Positions 8,692 to 14,608 of a DNA stretch of 14,608 nt are shown here, piece after piece (positions within the stretch are counted from its first letter, which is position 1; each line of letters begins with the position of its first letter). Source of the stretch: Chitinophaga pinensis. Lineage in GTDB: Bacteria > Planctomycetota > Phycisphaerae > Phycisphaerales > SM1A02. The translations under genes and the position numbers were made by a program. Under the pieces are notes generated by a model that saw only the letters and a list, made by a program, of their open reading frames with translations, did not search any database and was not told the DNA's origin. The stretch is from assembly GCA_943329105.2 (NCBI GenBank), contig CALQCP020000028.1, forward strand, positions 1 to 14,608. The letters run 5' to 3'.

Positions 8692-8696
8692 GAGGA
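8692..8696 (+). promoter_or_regulatory. Ribosome binding site GAGGA that decides a GTG start
   Basis: GAGGA is nine bases before GTG 8706. It supports this start over the in-frame ATG at 8631, which would add 25 polar residues in front of the signal peptide, and over ATG 8742. Confidence 0.5.
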
Positions 8697-8705
8697 CGAG
8701 TAAAC

Positions 8706-10277
8706 GTGCGTACCAAACGACGAATCTGGCTGGCCCGATCAATGCACCGAGTTTGCAGCTTGGCGCTTCTTGCAGTTTCCTTCACCATGCAGCCCGCTGC
8801 GATCGCGCATCAAGCTGCAGATCCACAACCGCCCGTCCTGCCGGAACTTGGAAAAAAGCCGGAAGAGGCTAACCCTTCATTGCCACCGGGCTCGGGAAAC
8901 GGAAACAACAAAGCCGGACAGCGCGCGCCCGCGCTTACTGCCGCACCACGGGCCCCACTGCCAAGACTCTTGCCGCAAAAGACGCCTAGTCGGGGTCAAG
9001 TACCCCCACCAGCAGGTGGGGGAGGCGGTGGTGGCGGCGGTGGCGGAAGCGGTGGCGGCGGAAGCGGTGGCGGGGGAAGCGGTGGCGGGGCGCCACCATC
9101 GAACAGCCCACCGGAAGCGAATCCAGATGAGGGCTCCAATCCTGAACCGCCCAACAAAAGGCCTCCGATAGTCCCGGACAATCCGGAGCCCCGTGAAACC
9201 TCAGAAACTAACGGGCCGCGCACATTGCCGTTCGTCCGTGGGGCGCTGTGGAGCAGCAACGCAACAATCATCAATTTTGACAGTGCGGACTGGCTTGTAA
9301 CACAATGGAATGCCTTGCTACCTGGTGATTCCGAAACCAACGTGGACGTTGAGTTGATCGCGATCGCCAACGGCGATCCACTCCAACCACTATCCCACTT
9401 TCAATTGCCAGTATCGGCATTCCGTCACATTCCCGGGGCATCGTCATTGGTGGTAGCGAACATCACTGCGCAACAAGAATTGCTAAGCGAATTCAAGACG
9501 CTCAAGTTTGCGGCGGATTCATGGACTTCGGCGGGAGTGGGAACATCTCTGAGTTCCACCGTGGTTGAGCAGGCCGATACCCGAAACCAATTGGTAAAGA
9601 CCGAGGTCACTAAAGCCGCAGGAGACCCATCCAAGGGCGTCGGTGGATGGATGCAAATCCCAGTCGTGCCGACGGTGGCTGATTGCGCAGGCGGTCCATT
9701 CACGACGTCTGATATTGGATCGTCGACGCCGCGGCTCGTTGGCATCGGAGACGCACCAAACACAACCAGCAGCAGCCCCACGCTACGCGTGCGAAAGATC
9801 CTCGGGCAAGCAGAAACTGAGAAAGTAATTACCGATGGGATCCCATTGGACCCATGTCAATTGTTCGAGACAATGATCCCCTCCTGGGGAAACCCAACAG
9901 GCCTACGAGCGCTGATCGAATTGCTGCGCGAGAATGAGCACGATGTACTCGTCGGGTGGAAGATGGCGCGCTTAGGGGATACTGGATATCAAGACGAGTA
10001 CCACCCCACAAACCGAGTGATTGATGGTTCACGGATCATCGCTGTCCTTTCGGAGAACCCGTCTGATAGCGTCGATTTATTCGTCCGCAAATTATCGACG
10101 GGCGGGAACGGTGACGACGACGAGTCTTGGACTGATGCCGCAGTGCGAATCCCTTATCCAGAGCGAGCAACCGGTGCTACCCGACGGGTCCGGACCAACA
10201 AGCCTTCAAGCGCACGCATTCTCATTCTTGAAGTCGCGTCAACCGATTCAGGACCGTGCGTACTTCGTAATCCTTGA
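8706..10277 (+). CDS. Exported protein with Gly/Ser linker, unknown function
   Basis: A 523-residue protein from GTG 8706. The N-terminus RTKRRIWLARS, a hydrophobic core and AIA|H (cleavage after residue 34) form a signal peptide, so it is predicted to be exported. Residues about 35-103 are Pro-rich. Residues 104-128 are almost pure Gly with three interspersed Ser (GGGGS-type flexible linker), followed by a Pro/Glu/Asn stretch (130-175). The rest (about 175-523) looks like folded, beta-rich sequence with few Cys. Its last 85 residues are matched by the remnant at 10562-10840 (VRTNKPSSARILILE against VSTNSPSSADVLIIE), so this C-terminal domain belongs to a family with at least two local members. 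I do not recognise the family. Transcribed divergently from the vWA lipoprotein gene; a shared role is suggested by position only. Confidence 0.85.
   Translation: MRTKRRIWLARSMHRVCSLALLAVSFTMQPAAIAHQAADPQPPVLPELGKKPEEANPSLPPGSGNGNNKAGQRAPALTAAPRAPLPRLLPQKTPSRGQVPPPAGGGGGGGGGGGSGGGGSGGGGSGGGAPPSNSPPEANPDEGSNPEPPNKRPPIVPDNPEPRETSETNGPRTLPFVRGALWSSNATIINFDSADWLVTQWNALLPGDSETNVDVELIAIANGDPLQPLSHFQLPVSAFRHIPGASSLVVANITAQQELLSEFKTLKFAADSWTSAGVGTSLSSTVVEQADTRNQLVKTEVTKAAGDPSKGVGGWMQIPVVPTVADCAGGPFTTSDIGSSTPRLVGIGDAPNTTSSSPTLRVRKILGQAETEKVITDGIPLDPCQLFETMIPSWGNPTGLRALIELLRENEHDVLVGWKMARLGDTGYQDEYHPTNRVIDGSRIIAVLSENPSDSVDLFVRKLSTGGNGDDDESWTDAAVRIPYPERATGATRRVRTNKPSSARILILEVASTDSGPCVLRNP
9015..9089 (+). 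repeat. G-rich repeat encoding a Gly/Ser linker
   Basis: A 75-base run of GGN codons with interspersed AGC codons at 15-base spacing (GGCGGAAGCGGTGGC units). It encodes 25 residues of Gly with Ser at every fifth position in the second half. The plus strand has many runs of three or more G and so could form a G-quadruplex. Such a tract is prone to length change by slippage in multiples of 3 or 15. Confidence 0.8.
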
Positions 10278-10312
10278 CATCGACTCAGCAGCCGCTCCGA
10301 CCACGGAGACCG

Positions 10313-10558
10313 CTAAGGATTCGGCTTTGTTTGTGCCGCTTCACTTTGAGGCTTCGAGGCGTCAAAAGCCCGCGTTGCCTTCGCGCGATTTGCATTAGTA
10401 AATGCCTTCGCATCAAAGGTGTATTTCGCCTTCACGGTGTCTATGGCGCGCTTCAAACACGCGTCGTCAACCGCAGATGACTTGGCGCCAACATCATCAC
10501 TCTTCGGCGAAGACTGTGGCGCAGTGGCGGACGGCCCCGACGGACGAACTCGAACCGG
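10313..10558 (-). pseudogene. Possible C-terminal gene remnant, unknown
   Basis: The frame ending in TAG at 10313 reads as a plausible protein C-terminus of about 80 residues: a Pro/Ser-rich part (SGPSATAPQSSPKSDDVG), then a helical Lys/Asp/Ala-rich part with DACLKRAIDTVKAKYTFDAK. The frame has no ATG. It stays open to a TTG at 10630 directly preceded by TAG, but beyond about 10558 it becomes Arg-rich and overlaps the plus-strand remnant. Either it is a gene that lost its 5' end or a small gene with an unrecognised start. No family is recognised, and it shows no clear likeness to the C-termini of neighbouring genes. Confidence 0.35.
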
Positions 10559-10561
10559 CGG

Positions 10562-10840
10562 GTTACTTTCTTCGGGGGGCGCGCGATCGCGACCGTCTCG
10601 CAAACTGGCGCGGATGCTTTGGCACTGCAACTATTGACTCCCACCAACCGCGGACAGGGAGCGGAACGCATCGGCCTAAGTAATGCCGTGGTTGCAGTGA
10701 AGGGGGAAAGGCTCAACGACGCTGGCACCCCCACGCTTGATGTTTCGACGAATTCCCCATCATCCGCGGACGTGCTCATCATCGAGACGTCTCCCTCTAC
10801 CAACGTTGAGCCCGAGCAACTGCCGCCTGTTGGTAAGTGA
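10562..10840 (+). pseudogene. 5'-truncated paralogue of the exported Gly/Ser-linker protein
   Basis: The plus frame open from 10481 to TGA 10840 reads coding-like from about 10562 (VTFFGGRAIATVSQTGADAL onward, about 92 residues). It aligns to the last 85 residues of the gene ending at 10277: 45 residues pair without a gap (GSRIIAVLSENPSD against GGRAIATVSQTGAD), and VRTNKPSSARILILE against VSTNSPSSADVLIIE share 10 of 15 residues. The only start in the coding-like part is TTG 10619, inside the conserved domain, and there is no signal peptide. It is therefore a fragment of a tandem duplicate, now in a different frame from the full copy. Upstream of 10562 the similarity stops and the opposite strand looks coding instead. 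Confidence 0.6.
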
Positions 10841-10899
10841 ATGGCGGATCCGCCTGACACGCTGCCTGCTTAACCGCGCCGCCAATGCGGTCGTCCGAA

Positions 10900-12213
10900 C
10901 TACTTACTCGAGAAGGCGTTGATGGCGCCGGCGTAGTCACCTTTACCATGGCTTTCCAAGGATGCCTTTATCTTTGGCGCAAGAGCCGCAGTACTAGGAA
11001 GCATGAATGGCTTCATCCCGAGCCGGCTCAGTGATACCTTGGCTGTTTCTATTCGCTTCGCAATCTCCTTGAGCTTTGTTGCGGCCACCCCCGCCGCCCT
11101 GCTTGCCTGATTGCGCGCCTCGCGTAATCGTTTGCCAATAGCATCGTAGGCATCTCTTGCACGATCTTTGTCGGAGGTGTTCGCCTGTCGTTTCGCATCG
11201 TTGGTCTTCACCTGACCGTCGAGACTCACGCAGGCCGTGAGCCCATCGATGTAGGTCTTGATGTGCACGGGGGCCTGATCCACGTCCAAGGTGGCGGGTA
11301 ACAACACACTACGTACTGCCTTAAACCATACAGGCAACTCTGAACCCAGACGCACGAGTGCCGCGTCTCCTTGCAAACCGAGTACCGAGCGCAATTGTTT
11401 TTCATCTCCCGCCTGAGCCGCAAGCCCGTACTCGATCATTTCCGGAGCGGTCATAGTGAGCACGGTGGTGCCATTATCTAGTGCCCGCAGATCACCCAGG
11501 TTCTTTGGATCGGGCGGGGCCGCGAAGAACTTCTTCTGAGATGGCGACCAATACAGCGATGCAGCCTGTGTTGCCATTGCTGCACGAACTTCCGGGGGAT
11601 GGCCGCCATATTGCATCGCGAGGCGCTCGAAGGCATCGCCGAAAGATTTGTACTTCTGCGCTATGCCAGACTTATCCCCAGGAATGTCCTCGATTGCCAC
11701 CCATCCCTTGGGCGTCGGCACGATCGTCAATGCGGCACCGACCCGAGCTGTGGGCTTCACCACGATCTTTGGGCATGTCAGCGTGACAAAGGATGCAGCG
11801 CTGCCAGCGACACCAGGCCAGGCCACCACGGTCGTCTTTCCACCGGCAGGGAACTCGTTCATGATGGTTTCCGCGATTTCGTTCATCACAAATACAAACC
11901 CGCCACCACTCTCGATGTCAAGTATGACGAACTTCGGGTTGAGGGTCTTGGCTTGTTTAACCATGGAGGCGAATGCATCCGGGTCGATCCACTCACTGGC
12001 ATCGGCGTCGAATCCGAAGTGGCCCCTCATCGGAATCACCACCACGTCAGCCGCGGCGCGTCCGACGGGCGCCGTACCGGGGAACGGTGTCGCGGTACTC
12101 GAACTTTTGGGCGGAACCGTGTGGTTGGATGCTGCCGCCGCTGAGGACTGCTCCGGCATTGCCACGGAAAGCATTGCTGCCAAGACTGCTACCGGGAAGA
12201 TCGTGTTGTTCAT
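10900..12213 (-). CDS. Exported ClpP/SppA-like (S49/NfeD type) serine-protease-fold protein
   Basis: A 437-residue protein from ATG 12213. The start is supported by AGGA seven bases upstream and a promoter between it and the longer TTG frame at 12288. A signal peptide (IFPVAVLAAMLSVAMP, then Ala/Ser) predicts export. Residues about 56-168 follow the ClpP/SppA pattern: strand VVVIPMRG (57-64), FVILDIESGGG (95-105, oxyanion-hole glycines), VVAWPGVAGSAAS (129-141), then CPKIVVKPTARVGAALTIV (147-165), equivalent to the ADKIxxxPxxxxGSIGV stretch of SppA. Ser141 in GSAAS aligns with the ClpP GxAAS nucleophile; Ser138 is the alternative. Lys149 or a later Lys could be the base. The C-terminal part (about 320-437) is helical, Lys/Arg/Ala-rich and probably coiled. 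It may be a periplasmic protease or an inactive relative. Substrate unknown. It stands alone, convergent with the remnants downstream. Confidence 0.8.
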   Translation of the reverse strand: MNNTIFPVAVLAAMLSVAMPEQSSAAAASNHTVPPKSSSTATPFPGTAPVGRAAADVVVIPMRGHFGFDADASEWIDPDAFASMVKQAKTLNPKFVILDIESGGGFVFVMNEIAETIMNEFPAGGKTTVVAWPGVAGSAASFVTLTCPKIVVKPTARVGAALTIVPTPKGWVAIEDIPGDKSGIAQKYKSFGDAFERLAMQYGGHPPEVRAAMATQAASLYWSPSQKKFFAAPPDPKNLGDLRALDNGTTVLTMTAPEMIEYGLAAQAGDEKQLRSVLGLQGDAALVRLGSELPVWFKAVRSVLLPATLDVDQAPVHIKTYIDGLTACVSLDGQVKTNDAKRQANTSDKDRARDAYDAIGKRLREARNQASRAAGVAATKLKEIAKRIETAKVSLSRLGMKPFMLPSTAALAPKIKASLESHGKGDYAGAINAFSSK

Positions 12214-12220
12214 GCTCGCG

Positions 12221-12224
12221 TCCT
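12221..12224 (-). promoter_or_regulatory. Ribosome binding site AGGA
   Basis: AGGA on the minus strand, seven bases before ATG 12213. It supports that start over the TTG at 12288, which would place a coding extension across the promoter. Confidence 0.5.
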
Positions 12225-12258
12225 GGAATGAGCTTGTGTCGGAAAGGCGTAACCGACA

Positions 12259-12288
12259 ATCATAACCCTGCGGGTATCTAAAAGACAA
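12259..12288 (-). promoter_or_regulatory. Sigma-70-type promoter for the ClpP/SppA-like gene
   Basis: Read on the minus strand: -35 TTGTCT (12288-12283), 18-base spacer, -10 TATGAT (12264-12259), five of six matches to TATAAT and four of six to TTGACA. It lies just after the stop of the VOC gene (12295) and gives a leader of about 40 bases containing the AGGA site. Confidence 0.5.
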
Positions 12289-12294
12289 ATCCCC

Positions 12295-13020
12295 TCACAC
12301 CACCACCACCCCGCGCGGACACGCCACGCCCACCACTATTCCCGGCACACTCCCCTGACGGACATCCAGTGAGCGGCAATTCACCGCATCCAGCGCGCCG
12401 CGCACGCGCTCTGGATCCGGGTGCACAATCTCCATCCAATCAAGCCGCGCGCCCTGCGGCGCCGCAATGCTTGGATGCGCGCTCCAGCCCCAGTCAATCA
12501 GCCAAGGGACGCATCCATCCAGCGGTCGCGCCGGGGGAATCGCTATTTCCCAGCTGATTTCCGTGCCATCCGCACGCATCCGTGATCCCGCAGTGACGCG
12601 CCCAAGGTCAACGCCCGCATGCAGCGCCGCCGTCAGCAGCGGATCGATCGTCCGCGAATGCAACATCCACGTCGTGAGCCGCGGCGCGGCCGTCAGCCAT
12701 GTCTCACGCGCGGCACCATCAGTTGCACTTGCACTTGCACCTGCACTTGCACCTGGACCTGCACCTGCACCTACACCCATCCCAAACAACGCGCGCCCTG
12801 CAACGTTCGCACGCCCCGCGCTCGGCGCGTTTGGGTCCGGCGCCAAGAGTTCCAAGTAACGCTCGCGCCCCAATGACATCAACGCGTTGTGCGTGCCCCA
12901 CTGCGGATGCGCACCGCCACGCACTGGCCGCACACCGAACGTGCGCTCCGCCCATGCAATGCCTGCGTCCAAGTCAGCGCACGTGAACACCAAATGATCG
13001 ATGTCTGCTGGAAGTGCCAT
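12295..13020 (-). CDS. Glyoxalase-like (VOC superfamily) protein
   Basis: A 241-residue protein. The N-terminus IDHLVFTCADLDAGIAWAER (7-26), GTHNALMSLGRERYLELLAPDP (42-63) and WLIDWGWSAHPS (173-184) are the pattern of the Glyoxalase_3-type VOC domain (PF13468). His9 and Glu57 are plausible metal ligands. Proteins of this type are usually cytosolic with unknown substrate. An Ala/Gly/Ser-rich insert at residues 81-103, encoded by a hexamer repeat, sits between the two halves of the domain. Its ATG shares a base with the stop of the dehydrogenase gene upstream (TAATG), so the two are translationally coupled. The coupling suggests a linked metabolic role, possibly with an acyl-CoA or keto-acid substrate, but this is not shown. 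Confidence 0.85.
   Translation of the reverse strand: MALPADIDHLVFTCADLDAGIAWAERTFGVRPVRGGAHPQWGTHNALMSLGRERYLELLAPDPNAPSAGRANVAGRALFGMGVGAGAGPGASAGASASATDGAARETWLTAAPRLTTWMLHSRTIDPLLTAALHAGVDLGRVTAGSRMRADGTEISWEIAIPPARPLDGCVPWLIDWGWSAHPSIAAPQGARLDWMEIVHPDPERVRGALDAVNCRSLDVRQGSVPGIVVGVACPRGVVVV
12724..12777. repeat. Hexamer tandem repeat inside the VOC gene
   Basis: Nine tandem hexamers of the TGCACY type (TGCACT or TGCACC, with two variant units, TGGACC and TACACC). On the coding strand they give alternating small residues (Gly/Ala/Ser), forming the low-complexity insert of the VOC protein. Unit length is a multiple of three, so copy changes keep the frame. Confidence 0.85.
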
Positions 13021-13898
13021 TACTTCTTCGCGTACTCAAACACGCCGCGCCCGCTCTTATCGCCAAGCCGGCCCGCCTGCACCAACTGCCGAAGCATTGG
13101 GCATGGGAAGAACTTCTGATCACCAAGCTCGCGATACAAGACCATCATGATGTCGTGACACACGTCAAGCCCAATGAAATCAGCCAAACGCAGCGGTCCC
13201 ATCGGGAAATTGCAGCCGAGCTTCATAATCTGATCAATGTCCTCTGGCTTGGCAACGCCTTCCATGTATGCGTAGAACGCCTCATTAATCATGGGCATCA
13301 ACACGCGGTTTGAAACAAACCCGGCACGGTCATTCGCCGGCACTGGCGTCTTTCCCATAGCAATCGAAAGTGCAATCGTTCGTTGCGTTGTTTCATCACT
13401 CGTCGCAAGTCCCTTGATCACTTCCACCAACGCCATGATCGGCACCGGGTTAAAGAAGTGCATGCCGATCACGCGGTGCGCGTCCGCGCCAACAGCACTC
13501 GCCAGATCCGTGATGCTGATGCTCGAGGTGTTGGTGGCCAACACCGCGTGCGCTGGGAAGGTGGCAGCCATCTCCTTGAAGATCTTCTTCTTGATCTCCA
13601 CGTTCTCAGTGGCAGCCTCAACAGCCCAGTCCGCGCTCTTCGCCTCGGACATGGTGGCCACGTATGAGATGCGCTTCCCCGCAGCATCCGCGTCCGCCTG
13701 CTGCATCTTGCCCTTCTCCACCGCACGCGCGAGCGTCTTCAGGTGGTAGGCCTTGGCCTTCTCCAACTGCGCCGCACTCAGATCAACCTGAAACGCAGCG
13801 ATGCCCGCCTGCGCGGCAGTGAGCGCGATGCCGGAACCCATGGTCCCGGCTCCGATGACGGCGATGGTCTGAACTGGCGTAGGGGCAGGGGTAGTCAT
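13020..13898 (-). CDS. hbd: 3-hydroxybutyryl-CoA dehydrogenase
   Basis: A 292-residue enzyme, the normal length for stand-alone Hbd, which interconverts (S)-3-hydroxybutyryl-CoA and acetoacetyl-CoA with NAD(P) in the cytosol. The Rossmann site is IAVIGAGTMGSG (12-23; GxGxxG at 16-21). Catalytic residues match the family: Ser126 in NTSSIS, His147 in MHFFNPVP, Glu159 twelve residues later and Asn197 in VSNR, with the same spacing as human HAD (S137, H158, E170, N208). The C-terminal domain has the usual GPLRLADFIGLD and GDKSGRGVFEY stretches. ATG 13898 is chosen because the longer frame (to 13982) adds 28 residues before the Rossmann fold without homology. No Shine-Dalgarno sequence is evident. 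Its stop overlaps the VOC start. Role in butanoate or fatty-acid metabolism, or polyhydroxybutyrate supply, cannot be told from context. Confidence 0.95.
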   Translation of the reverse strand: MTTPAPTPVQTIAVIGAGTMGSGIALTAAQAGIAAFQVDLSAAQLEKAKAYHLKTLARAVEKGKMQQADADAAGKRISYVATMSEAKSADWAVEAATENVEIKKKIFKEMAATFPAHAVLATNTSSISITDLASAVGADAHRVIGMHFFNPVPIMALVEVIKGLATSDETTQRTIALSIAMGKTPVPANDRAGFVSNRVLMPMINEAFYAYMEGVAKPEDIDQIMKLGCNFPMGPLRLADFIGLDVCHDIMMVLYRELGDQKFFPCPMLRQLVQAGRLGDKSGRGVFEYAKK

Positions 13899-13994
13899 AA
13901 GGGCACGAATGGTAGGTGCAGACGGGGCTGATGGTTCCTTCAGGATCCGGCTGCAAAGCGGGTACCTGATTTCGGGAATCACCCCGTAAAGGGC

Positions 13995-14000
13995 TAGAAT
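13995..14000 (+). promoter_or_regulatory. -10 candidate TAGAAT for the sigma-factor gene
   Basis: TAGAAT ends eight bases before ATG 14009, so initiation would fall at or next to the start codon and the mRNA would be leaderless. There is no usable Shine-Dalgarno sequence (AAAGGG is about 15 bases away). No good -35 is seen. Confidence 0.3.
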
Positions 14001-14008
14001 TGTCCGCT

Positions 14009-14530
14009 ATGAATTCCCCTGCCCAGCTCTCCGAGATGGTCTACGGCGAGCTCCGGGCGTTGGCGCAGCACTACATGCGCCAGCAGCGCCCCGGGCACAC
14101 GCTGCAAGCCACCGCCTTGGTGAACGAGGCTTTTTTGCGACTTGCGCGCGTTGATCCGTTGGCCTTCAACGACCGCGCGCATTTCATGGCCGTTGCGGCG
14201 AAAGCGATGCGGCAGATTCTCATCAATCACGCGGAAACCAAGGGTGCCGCAAAGCGCGGCGGAGGTGACGCGCCACGTGAACGAGTGCATCTCGACACGG
14301 CCGCTTCCTTGGCCGATGACGGGCTTGATACCGCGGACGTGTTAGCCATCAATAACGCGCTCAATCGCCTGGAAGCGCTGGACGCTCGGAAAGCAAATGT
14401 GGTGGAAGCCAAGCTGTTTGGGGGCCTCACTCACCAAGAGATTGCTGACGCGCTGGGCATTTCCCTCACCACCGTTGAATCCGACTGGCGCATGGCGAAA
14501 GCATGGCTTGCCAAGGAATTAGCGGCCTGA
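14009..14530 (+). CDS. ECF sigma factor, Sig-70_X6 (TIGR02999/ECF43) type
   Basis: A 173-residue sigma factor. Region 2 contains HTLQATALVNEAFLRL (about 31-46) and HFMAVAAKAMRQILINHAETK with AAKRGGG, the hallmarks of the TIGR02999 family common in Planctomycetota and Acidobacteriota. Region 4 has the helix-turn-helix FGGLTHQEIADALGISLTTV followed by ESDWRMAKAWLAKEL. ATG 14009 is preferred over TTG 14000. Members of this group generally lack an anti-sigma factor nearby and often sit by a Ser/Thr protein kinase; the ECF43 member EcfP of Vibrio is switched on by phosphorylation. Any such kinase here would lie beyond the right edge. It is divergent from the dehydrogenase gene with 110 bases between the starts; nothing shows it controls other genes in the window. 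Confidence 0.92.
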   Translation: MNSPAQLSEMVYGELRALAQHYMRQQRPGHTLQATALVNEAFLRLARVDPLAFNDRAHFMAVAAKAMRQILINHAETKGAAKRGGGDAPRERVHLDTAASLADDGLDTADVLAINNALNRLEALDARKANVVEAKLFGGLTHQEIADALGISLTTVESDWRMAKAWLAKELAA

Positions 14531-14590
14531 GTTAAAAATCGGCATATTCGTATGAGGCTTATCCCGCCACTTCCTGTGGATTGAACATCG

Positions 14591-14608
14591 ATGGTCACTT
14601 CCATGGAC
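14591..14608 (+). CDS. Possible start of the gene after the sigma factor (cut at window edge)
   Basis: ATG 14591 begins six open codons (MVTSMD) up to the window end, 60 bases after the sigma-factor stop. Family context would favour a Ser/Thr protein kinase, but nothing in six codons can show it. Confidence 0.2.

Larger units (their letters stand above)
10278..10899. other. Degenerate region between convergent genes
   Basis: This 622-base stretch has no intact gene with a convincing start. It holds two coding-like pieces pointing away from each other (minus strand about 10313-10558, plus strand about 10562-10840), described separately. A perfect 12-base palindrome GGCGGATCCGCC lies at 10843-10854 after the plus-strand remnant, without a T-run. 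No clear rho-independent terminator was seen. Confidence 0.5.

Noticed and set aside
8996..9370. Minus-strand frame of 124 codons with a long poly-Pro tail
   Set aside because: It is the antisense of the Gly/Ser linker of the exported protein; GGN codons read backwards give Pro. It has no signal or family likeness.
10843..10854. Perfect palindrome GGCGGATCCGCC considered as a terminator between convergent genes
   Set aside because: It has no loop and no T-run on either strand; it may be a chance or protein-binding palindrome.
10453..10860. Minus-strand frame of 135 codons
   Set aside because: It overlaps the plus-strand remnant, which has real homology to the upstream gene, and its second half is Arg-rich non-protein-like sequence. 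A frameshift link to the minus-strand tail is possible but not supported.
12467..12986. Plus-strand frames opposite the VOC gene, including His/Leu/Cys/Thr repeat proteins
   Set aside because: They arise from the hexamer repeat and high GC on the strand opposite a recognisable VOC protein.

Overview
The window most likely comes from a chromosome of a Planctomycetota bacterium, possibly of the Phycisphaerae type. This is inferred from an extracytoplasmic-function (ECF) sigma factor of the Sig-70_X6/ECF43 type, from a ClpP/SppA-like exported protein and long exported proteins of unknown family, and from several genes without a Shine-Dalgarno sequence. No rRNA, tRNA, CRISPR array or insertion sequence was seen.

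The left 8.6 kb is one tightly packed minus-strand operon of five genes. In transcription order these are: a lipoprotein with a von Willebrand A (vWA) domain (8640-6634); an SrfB-family actin/Hsp70-like ATPase (6637-3746); an unrecognised 266-residue protein (3740-2940); a single-pass membrane protein with Pro-rich and Pro/Glu spacers (2943-814); and a fifth gene that runs off the left edge (817 to beyond 1). Three of the four junctions are 4-base stop/start overlaps and the fourth is a 5-base gap, so the genes are almost certainly translated as a unit. Together they look like an envelope-spanning assembly: a cytosolic ATPase, an inner-membrane protein with a long periplasmic reach, and a lipid-anchored vWA adhesion or scaffold protein. 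It is related to the srfABC loci of enterobacteria but has a different gene set. This is the best candidate for an under-described system here.

From 8.7 to 10.3 kb a divergent plus-strand gene encodes an exported protein with a Gly/Ser linker. It is followed by a stretch (10.28-10.9 kb) holding a 5'-truncated paralogue of that protein's C-terminus, head to head with a second apparent gene remnant on the minus strand. From 12.2 to 10.9 kb (minus strand) lies an exported ClpP/SppA-like serine-protease-fold protein with its own recognisable promoter.

The right end looks like ordinary core genome: a 3-hydroxybutyryl-CoA dehydrogenase coupled to a glyoxalase-like (VOC) protein on the minus strand, and divergently an ECF sigma factor that is probably followed by another gene starting at the window edge.
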